This document shows, in pieces, positions 59,801 to 64,000 of a stretch of 64,000 nucleotides of DNA. The DNA is from Candidatus Heimdallarchaeota archaeon (GTDB taxonomy: Archaea > Asgardarchaeota > Heimdallarchaeia > Heimdallarchaeales > Heimdallarchaeaceae), in NCBI GenBank assembly GCA_030668875.1, contig DAOVER010000006.1, positions 1 to 64,000 of the forward strand, written 5' to 3'. Each line of letters opens with the position of its first letter. Positions within the stretch are counted from its first letter, which is position 1. The notes under the pieces were generated by a model, which was not told where the DNA came from, searched no databases, and was given only the letters and a program-made list of their open reading frames with translations. Position numbers and translations under genes: made by a program.

Positions 59801-62021
59801 CTATTCTCTTCTTTGCTTCCATTATTTGAGTTTCTAAAGGATAGTTCACTAATTGGTATTGGAGTGTCATCCTACCACACTTTGAGCAACGATCATCAGT
59901 TGTTTCTATGTTACAGGAAGGGCAAACTGCAGAGACAACAGTAGGAACATTGCACGATGAGCACAAAACATTGTGGGTAAGAGTGCCACAGGAAGGGCAT
60001 GATCTACGTGACAATTCAATATTGATATTCTTATGAGTAGCGGCAACAAATAAGTCTCTTAGCCTCCCTCCTGCATTTCCAATTGGGAACAACATCTGAA
60101 CAGGAGGTTTCATTCGTCTGTCTTTTGCTTTTTCTGGTCTTCCCATTCTAGCACCAGTGTAAACTGGACATTTATCTCTGATTTTCACGTTCTCTAAAGA
60201 ATTGATTAAATCGATCACCCTTCCATTCTTCTTGGAAATTGGTAGTAGTTTTCCTTCTTTATAACCAATCGTATTTAACAAAGGCAAAGAGTGCAAATCC
60301 AAAATAATCTTATCTTCTACTAGTTTGTGAGGAACACAAATTGATTCTAATATTTCTTTAACTTCAAGTTTATTATCAATTTCAAGAATATTATTATCAA
60401 AACTACTGTTTGACTTTATGTGGTCTCTTAGAGACTTAAACTCTTCTACAGAAATATTAGACCAGTGATAGGTAAACTCTGGATGGAGAGGAATGTTTAG
60501 TTTATCAGATAGTTCAAGTGCTTCTTGTGGCGAAGGAATTAAACTGAAAGGATGTTGAACAAAACCATCAATTTTCTCCAAAAGTTTGTTATCGGTTTTT
60601 ACACCTGTGGTTTCCTTGAAATCTACAAAGGCTTCCTCAAGTTCTTGAATCCACCATTCTTCACAGTAACCTGAAGGGATTAAATCAAAGTTACTCTGAT
60701 TAAACTCACCAACCCCGTACAACATATCCCCGAGAAATAAGATTTCAAGTAAATTTTCTCTAATAGCTATTGCTTGATCATAGCTTTCTATTTTTAATAC
60801 ATCGCCATTCTTTAATTTTACAATAGGTGGATGGATTGAATCAACAGGCATAACTATCGCTCCCTTTCCAGGCCTTTCTGTACGCACATGGGTACCACAA
60901 GCTAGAAAATCATCCACTAAACCCATAAGAGCAGGATGTATACCCATACCAGCCAAACCTGTTGTTCTAGACCTACCATATCTAAGTCTGAAACCTCCTT
61001 CCACTGAGGGATGTGAAAAAACAGGTCTTCCTCCAATTACATCCCTTATGTATCCCATATCAGAGACGATTTCTTCTTCAGTATCAACTTCTATATCCTC
61101 TTCTTCATCATCATATTTGATGTCTGATTCTTCATCTGAAATAGAACCACTTTTCTCATGAATCTCAATTAACTTTGTAAGCCAATCCCAACCATCAAGT
61201 TTGTTGTCTTTAGTTTTCTTGATAAGTTTCTTTGATCTGCCAACAAGACCATCATTAAAGACTAAACAAGCCCCACCACGTAAACGGTTTGTCTCGATTC
61301 TTCTTAAATCACGATTTCCTGTAACCTCAACTTTGTCTGTTGGCTCTCCGCTAATCTCAATTGGCAGATTCTGGGCAGCAAATCTTTGTTCGTCTTTTGT
61401 TGTCGGAAGTTGTAGATGACTAACTCTATTATATAACTCTAATTCTTCTATATATCTCTCAACCTCTCTTTGATCTGGTTGATATTTACCTATTTTCAAT
61501 CTTTTTCTAATAAAATCTCCTAAGAGTACACTCATACCAGCTGCAGTACCACCAGCTGAACGTATTGGACCTGAATAATAAACTGCAAGATAATCAGTCC
61601 CATCATCATTCTGTTTAATCTTTACCTTGGCGATACCCTCAATAGGAGCAGCAGTAATGCTCTCGGTGATAACAGCGAGAGATGTACGTAAAGCTTGATC
61701 TGCTAATATTTCCTTAGAACCCTTAATTAACTTCTGATCACAAATTTCACCAGCAATTCTGAATGCAACTTGTTCTCTAGATAGATCCTGTTTTTCTAGA
61801 TCCCTGATTCTTATTCCTACTCCTTCTGGACCAATCAAACCTTCAACTCTATCAGCTATATCTTTAGCTATGGGTATTTCGACATTAAGAGATGGATCTA
61901 ATCCTTGCTCTCGAGCTTTTTCAGCAATATTATAGATGATATGTAGTTGATCATTTAGACGGTTGAAATAATCTTGCATATTGATAGATAAATTCTGATT
62001 CTGAGTGATTTGATTCACCAA
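56859..62021 (-). CDS. polC: DNA polymerase D large subunit DP2, with in-frame intein
   Basis: A 1720-residue precursor. Removing the 534-residue intein (residues 917-1450) leaves about 1186 residues, normal for DP2. Landmarks are AVYYSGPIRSAGGTAAGMSV near residues 128-147, GRMGRPEKAK-type segment ARMGRPEKAKDRRMKPP near 622-638, two zinc modules (CPSCGTLTHNVLCSSC and CPSCNIETTDDRCSKC near 690-730), HPYWHAAKRRN, the catalytic CDGDED right after the intein, and a C-terminal CTNC/CPNC zinc module. DP2 polymerises DNA and pairs with DP1 at 49168. The DP2 catalytic Asp residues lie immediately after the intein junction, so the enzyme cannot work until splicing is complete. Confidence 0.96.
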   Translation of the reverse strand: MVNQITQNQNLSINMQDYFNRLNDQLHIIYNIAEKAREQGLDPSLNVEIPIAKDIADRVEGLIGPEGVGIRIRDLEKQDLSREQVAFRIAGEICDQKLIKGSKEILADQALRTSLAVITESITAAPIEGIAKVKIKQNDDGTDYLAVYYSGPIRSAGGTAAGMSVLLGDFIRKRLKIGKYQPDQREVERYIEELELYNRVSHLQLPTTKDEQRFAAQNLPIEISGEPTDKVEVTGNRDLRRIETNRLRGGACLVFNDGLVGRSKKLIKKTKDNKLDGWDWLTKLIEIHEKSGSISDEESDIKYDDEEEDIEVDTEEEIVSDMGYIRDVIGGRPVFSHPSVEGGFRLRYGRSRTTGLAGMGIHPALMGLVDDFLACGTHVRTERPGKGAIVMPVDSIHPPIVKLKNGDVLKIESYDQAIAIRENLLEILFLGDMLYGVGEFNQSNFDLIPSGYCEEWWIQELEEAFVDFKETTGVKTDNKLLEKIDGFVQHPFSLIPSPQEALELSDKLNIPLHPEFTYHWSNISVEEFKSLRDHIKSNSSFDNNILEIDNKLEVKEILESICVPHKLVEDKIILDLHSLPLLNTIGYKEGKLLPISKKNGRVIDLINSLENVKIRDKCPVYTGARMGRPEKAKDRRMKPPVQMLFPIGNAGGRLRDLFVAATHKNINIELSRRSCPSCGTLTHNVLCSSCNVPTVVSAVCPSCNIETTDDRCSKCGRMTLQYQLVNYPLETQIMEAKKRIGAPIPKKVKTIKKLMNKLRAPELIDKGILRAKHELFVYRDGTIRFDSTDAVLTHFKPSEIGATIQQLHEQGYTVDAHGKPLVSTEQIVELKIQDIVLNIDGGKHLARVANFIDELLEKVYGLPHYYNVERPSDLIGKLVMGLAPHTSAGIVGRIIGFTKAKVNFAHPYWHAAKRRNCLSKDEEILIWDNNTHQLIRKNIGEIVDELVALGAQQEIVDDYGTLAVENLNPHWEAVSIDETTNQAIFQQIKHWIKGTTGQWIEIKTETGRTLKMTPNHNALVWNPSSRITTTTKAAHLEVGDHIPIVKKSPIPVIQPPANVNILKELSTLPDKPKFVEFKHQVRLREAAKWMKTKLLEFIQNNNMIDPNITHINFPKQVREYFVTILPEEPMKRPLTSDWFKSIPLSHLTVLQKLNVFRWDDVPHEARLGMARDDHTISPYLPFTTDLMRLLGYLIAEGYIRDQRTCYQTNFSVPNPVLRKHVRHLIKTVLGTTPYHKKDNNQLVHTGRIHAYLFAYAFGMRKKALNKRIPSFIFSLPKEYRFSFLSAVIDGDGSIITRSFRTTIYTGNYKLAQDYSLLLMSLSIFARISKIKGGRYGDVILKRYEQLGTEPKRDNPLYHVNIPGKENEILFNNIILHHEKKRQNVALLMNRGYPKFKTFDEISNTIAADTIKKITKGNSNENSYCLEVESSNKETETYHNIVMLNCLVTKQCDGDEDSCILALDAFLNFSRSYLPEIRGGKMDAPLILVSNLNPHEVDDESHNVDTCVRYPLTFYEATLDRISPKIVLPLIDMISNRLSDESAYEGFLYSHETSHIFEGPESTAYKNLKTMSDKVYAQLHVASLIKAVDIKDVATRVIVNHFIPDMIGNLRRFGSQKIRCTNCNRIYRRIPLSGTCPNCGMAKLNLTVYQASVSKYFDMASSLVEEYDLSDYLKNRLAIMKHNLESLFGEDALTSSKKEKSKKVKESVQLSEFFMKYSSDK
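57672..59273 (-). mobile_element. DP2 intein with LAGLIDADG homing endonuclease
   Basis: An intein of 534 residues begins at Cys917 in KRRN|CLSKDEEILIW and ends Gln1450 in CLVTKQ|CDGDED. The N-terminal block has the usual CLSKDEEIL, and TPNHNALVW is block B with its TxxH His. Two homing-endonuclease motifs, LLGYLIAEGYI and SAVIDGDGSII, mark a LAGLIDADG enzyme. The terminal residue is Gln rather than Asn, as in the Pyrococcus abyssi PolII intein. It sits in the most conserved spot of DP2, the known PolII insertion site. Confidence 0.92.
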
Positions 62022-62081
62022 TCCGTTTTGGGCAATGTATGTGTAAATTTTTTAACTTTATAAGTCTGTCATATACCAGTT

Positions 62082-62729
62082 TTGAGATATAAATATTTTT
62101 TAATTAGGAAACTTTGTTTAACTGTGATTAGGGTTACAATTGCGACTAAGAATTTTAGGTTTTTGTATATAGTTGAGAATATTCTATCTAAAATAAATGA
62201 AATTAAAACTAATCACATTTTACCTGAGGAATTTATGGATGATAACTCTGACGTTATAATTACGACCGAAATAGAGAAAAATAGTATTAGAAGCAAAAAA
62301 ATATTCATACCAAAAGCTTTCAATCATTACAATCTCTTTTCCAACATTTTTCTTATTGCAAATAATAGAAAGAAATTTGGAGAGGTGGTTGTTGGTATAG
62401 ATCCTGGAAAAACCATAGGTTTTGCCGTAATAGGAGAAGGAAAAAATATCTTAGGGGTAGGGGAGTTTTTTACTGCGGTTGATGCGGTAAAGGAAGTAAT
62501 TACGATTTTCTTCAACATTGAAACAGATACCTTCAAAGTAAACATTGGTAGGGGGGGAGGGAAAACTAAAGAGGAGATTATCAAGAGATTGATAAGTATA
62601 TTCCACGAAAAAGTTCCTGTCAATGTAATAAATGAAGATTTCACGTCTCAAAATAAGAATCGTTTAGCAGAGGTTAGATATAGTAAAAATATCAGTGCGG
62701 CACTAAATATCGCAAGTCGAGATATTTAA
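62082..62729 (+). CDS. RNase H-fold (RuvC/YqgF-like) protein
   Basis: A 215-residue protein. The C-terminal half opens VVVGIDPGKTIGFAVIGEGK at about residues 102-121, the first motif of the RNase H-fold resolvases, with catalytic-type Asp. A glycine-rich loop (NIGRGGGKTKEEI) and VINEDFTSQNKN follow, so another acidic residue (Glu-Asp) is in place. The N-terminal 95 residues are poorly conserved. Similar archaeal proteins of the RuvC-like class are candidates for Holliday junction or RNA nuclease roles. Divergent from DP2 by 60 bp. Activity is inferred. Confidence 0.65.
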   Translation: MRYKYFLIRKLCLTVIRVTIATKNFRFLYIVENILSKINEIKTNHILPEEFMDDNSDVIITTEIEKNSIRSKKIFIPKAFNHYNLFSNIFLIANNRKKFGEVVVGIDPGKTIGFAVIGEGKNILGVGEFFTAVDAVKEVITIFFNIETDTFKVNIGRGGGKTKEEIIKRLISIFHEKVPVNVINEDFTSQNKNRLAEVRYSKNISAALNIASRDI

Positions 62730-62931
62730 AAATGCATATGAAAACATTTCTAAATACCAACAAATAATTAGGTTTAAAACAAAGATTGAACGAATTTGTG
62801 TTTAGTTAGAAACACTAACATTCGTTAAAATTACAAAATCTGGAATATCTAAAAGTATTTAATAGTTGCATGATAAAGCTTATTGTTTCAAATTAATTAT
62901 TTGTGATAATGTTATAAGGATAGAGATATCG

Positions 62932-63813
62932 ATGGAAGGCGTTGTAGAACAAGATAAGACCATTGATGAGATGATTGACGAAATACAAGAGCAATTCAAT
63001 ATTGTTGGTAGAACATTTGAACTTAAGAAATGTTTAGCAGCAAAGCTCGCAAATAGGCATATATTGTTAGAGGGAGATGTTGGAGTGGGTAAAACCACAT
63101 TAGCCCATGCACTAGCATCTTACTTCTCCCAAGATCTTGAAAGAGTAGATGGCGATGAAAGATATAGTTCTTCTAAGCTAGTTGGGCATTTTGACCCTCC
63201 AATGGTAATTGAAAAGGGATATGACTGGGATTCATTTGTCACAGGCCCATTAACCAAAGCCATGCAACAAGGAGCTATCTTATTTTTGAATGAATTGAAT
63301 AGAATGCCAGAAGGCACACAAAACGTGCTTTTAGCTGCCATGGATGAAGGAATAATAATGATTCCAAAACTAGGCGAGGTTAAAGCAGTTGATGGTTTCT
63401 TTATTATTAGTGCAATGAACCCAGCAGAACTTGTAGCAACAACTCCTTTGAGTGAGGCTTTAAGAGACAGGTTCGTTTGGATAAGGTTGCAATATCAACC
63501 TGAAGAGGAAGAGCAAAATATTGTTCGTGTTCGAACTGGTATTAAGGATGAAAAAATCATTCTTATGGCCGTAAAAATCGTTCGAGCAACAAGGGATTGG
63601 CCAGATTTACGGAGAGGATCTTCAATCAGAGGAGCAATAGATTTAGCAGCAATAATTCGATTTCTAGAAGTAAATGATATTGAATCATGGATTGATAGTT
63701 CAATAATGGCTTTAGCAACTAAAATCGAACTTGAAGATGGTGTTGAAAGTTTAGTGGAAGATGTAATTAAAGACATAGTCACTACTACTTTGCAAGATAT
63801 GGATTTTTTCTAG
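62932..63813 (+). CDS. MoxR-family AAA+ ATPase
   Basis: A roughly 293-residue AAA+ protein. Walker A is LEGDVGVGKTTLA, Walker B is ILFLNELNRMPEGTQNVLL with Asn-Glu in place of the usual Asp-Glu, and Sensor 1 is FFIISAMNPAE followed by the LRDRFVWIRL arginine finger. MoxR ATPases act as chaperones with VWA-domain proteins to assemble or activate complexes. I place the start at ATG 62932 with AAGGATAGAG upstream; a TTG 22 codons earlier is possible. A partial gene follows 59 bp on. Confidence 0.88.
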   Translation: MEGVVEQDKTIDEMIDEIQEQFNIVGRTFELKKCLAAKLANRHILLEGDVGVGKTTLAHALASYFSQDLERVDGDERYSSSKLVGHFDPPMVIEKGYDWDSFVTGPLTKAMQQGAILFLNELNRMPEGTQNVLLAAMDEGIIMIPKLGEVKAVDGFFIISAMNPAELVATTPLSEALRDRFVWIRLQYQPEEEEQNIVRVRTGIKDEKIILMAVKIVRATRDWPDLRRGSSIRGAIDLAAIIRFLEVNDIESWIDSSIMALATKIELEDGVESLVEDVIKDIVTTTLQDMDFF

Positions 63814-63872
63814 AAGAGGAGGGGGATCCATTCCGAGAGGACTTCCAAAAACCATATGTCTTTAGAGGAAAA

Positions 63873-64000
63873 ATGGATAAAGGTAGGCTTTTAGAAGCCG
63901 AAATTGTGTCTGGAAAAAGAAACCCTTCAGTTTATTCAAGTTTGTCTGAAGGTATGAGTTATTATGAAATTAAAAAGCAAACTGAATTAGCTGTTGATGT
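63873..64000 (+). CDS. Partial gene downstream of moxR (5' part only)
   Basis: An open frame of 42 codons running off the window end. It begins at ATG with AGAGGA about 4 bases upstream, opening MDKGRLLEAEIVSGKRNPSV. No motif is visible yet. MoxR genes are usually followed by a DUF58 or VWA-domain gene, so that is the expected product, but nothing in these residues proves it. The frame continues open to base 64000. Confidence 0.55.
   Translation, partial: MDKGRLLEAEIVSGKRNPSVYSSLSEGMSYYEIKKQTELAVD

Noticed and set aside
1..64000. rRNA genes, CRISPR arrays and complete insertion sequences
   Set aside because: I looked for them and saw none. The only transposon-related traces are the TnpB-like gene, the TnpB remnant and the HUH-Rep module.

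Overview
The window is AT-rich archaeal DNA and is best read as a chromosome segment of an Asgard archaeon. The archaeal core is plain: PolD DP1 and DP2, aIF6, aEF1A, eL37/eL39/eL31/eL20/eS19, uL11, Spt5, SecE, Sec61beta, FtsY, prefoldin alpha, PDCD5, Nep1, LSm, Rpp21, AglB, archaeal topoisomerase I, EndoQ and phosphomevalonate dehydratase. The Asgard call rests on eukaryote-signature genes in the same stretch: a Ras/Rab-type small GTPase, two Roadblock/LC7 proteins, a gelsolin-like protein and a TPR/Ig-like/coiled-coil protein. I cannot name the lineage from sequence alone. The FtsZ gene, the type III RuBisCO and low GC would fit several Asgard groups.

Layout. 1-5.6 kb looks like a mobile or extrachromosomal-type module: a 2.3-kb gene-free stretch full of short tandem repeats and one perfect 20-bp palindrome, then a compact minus-strand operon of seven genes. 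The operon comprises an HUH rolling-circle initiator, a DEDDh exonuclease and small cysteine-rich or unknown proteins, several with GGTG-type ribosome binding sites. 5.7-20.8 kb is housekeeping: beta-CASP nuclease, uL11-SecE-Spt5, LSm-eL37, phosphomevalonate dehydratase, DNA repair (HhH glycosylase, EndoQ), acyl-CoA synthetase, Nep1, LipB-LipA, a tRNA(CAU) with two introns and ribose-1,5-bisphosphate isomerase. 21.0-36.1 kb is mixed: a truncated TcmP fragment, a glycosylatable surface protein, RuBisCO, two tRNA-Gly genes, FtsZ, RNase P Rpp21 with a CRM protein, a large N6-adenine methyltransferase, a Roadblock protein, MsrA, a tiny pilin-like peptide, and a 646-residue TnpB-like protein with a structured 3' region next to tRNA-Cys. 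36.2-45.7 kb holds TPR, MBL and GNAT genes, the small GTPase, a translation/secretion gene block (eS19 to FtsY) and aEF1A. 46-64 kb holds AglB, a TnpB remnant, a second Roadblock gene, DP1, Sec61beta, MazG, glutaredoxin, topoisomerase IA, a MoaD/ubiquitin-like protein ending in Gly-Gly, the gelsolin-like protein, an archaeosortase, intein-bearing DP2, an RNase H-fold protein and a MoxR ATPase running into a partial gene.

How the genes work together. R15P isomerase and type III RuBisCO are the last two enzymes of the archaeal AMP/nucleotide degradation route to 3-phosphoglycerate; AMP phosphorylase is not in the window. LipB and LipA form a lipoate synthesis pair. AglB, the archaeosortase and the sequon-rich surface protein point to N-glycosylated, processed cell-surface proteins. 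DP1, DP2, topoisomerase IA, EndoQ and the HhH glycosylase cover replication and deamination/alkylation repair. The most unusual candidates are the tRNA with a D-arm intron plus an anticodon-loop intron, the large TnpB-like protein whose third RuvC motif carries His where Asp is expected, the HUH-Rep module, and the DP2 intein that ends in Gln.
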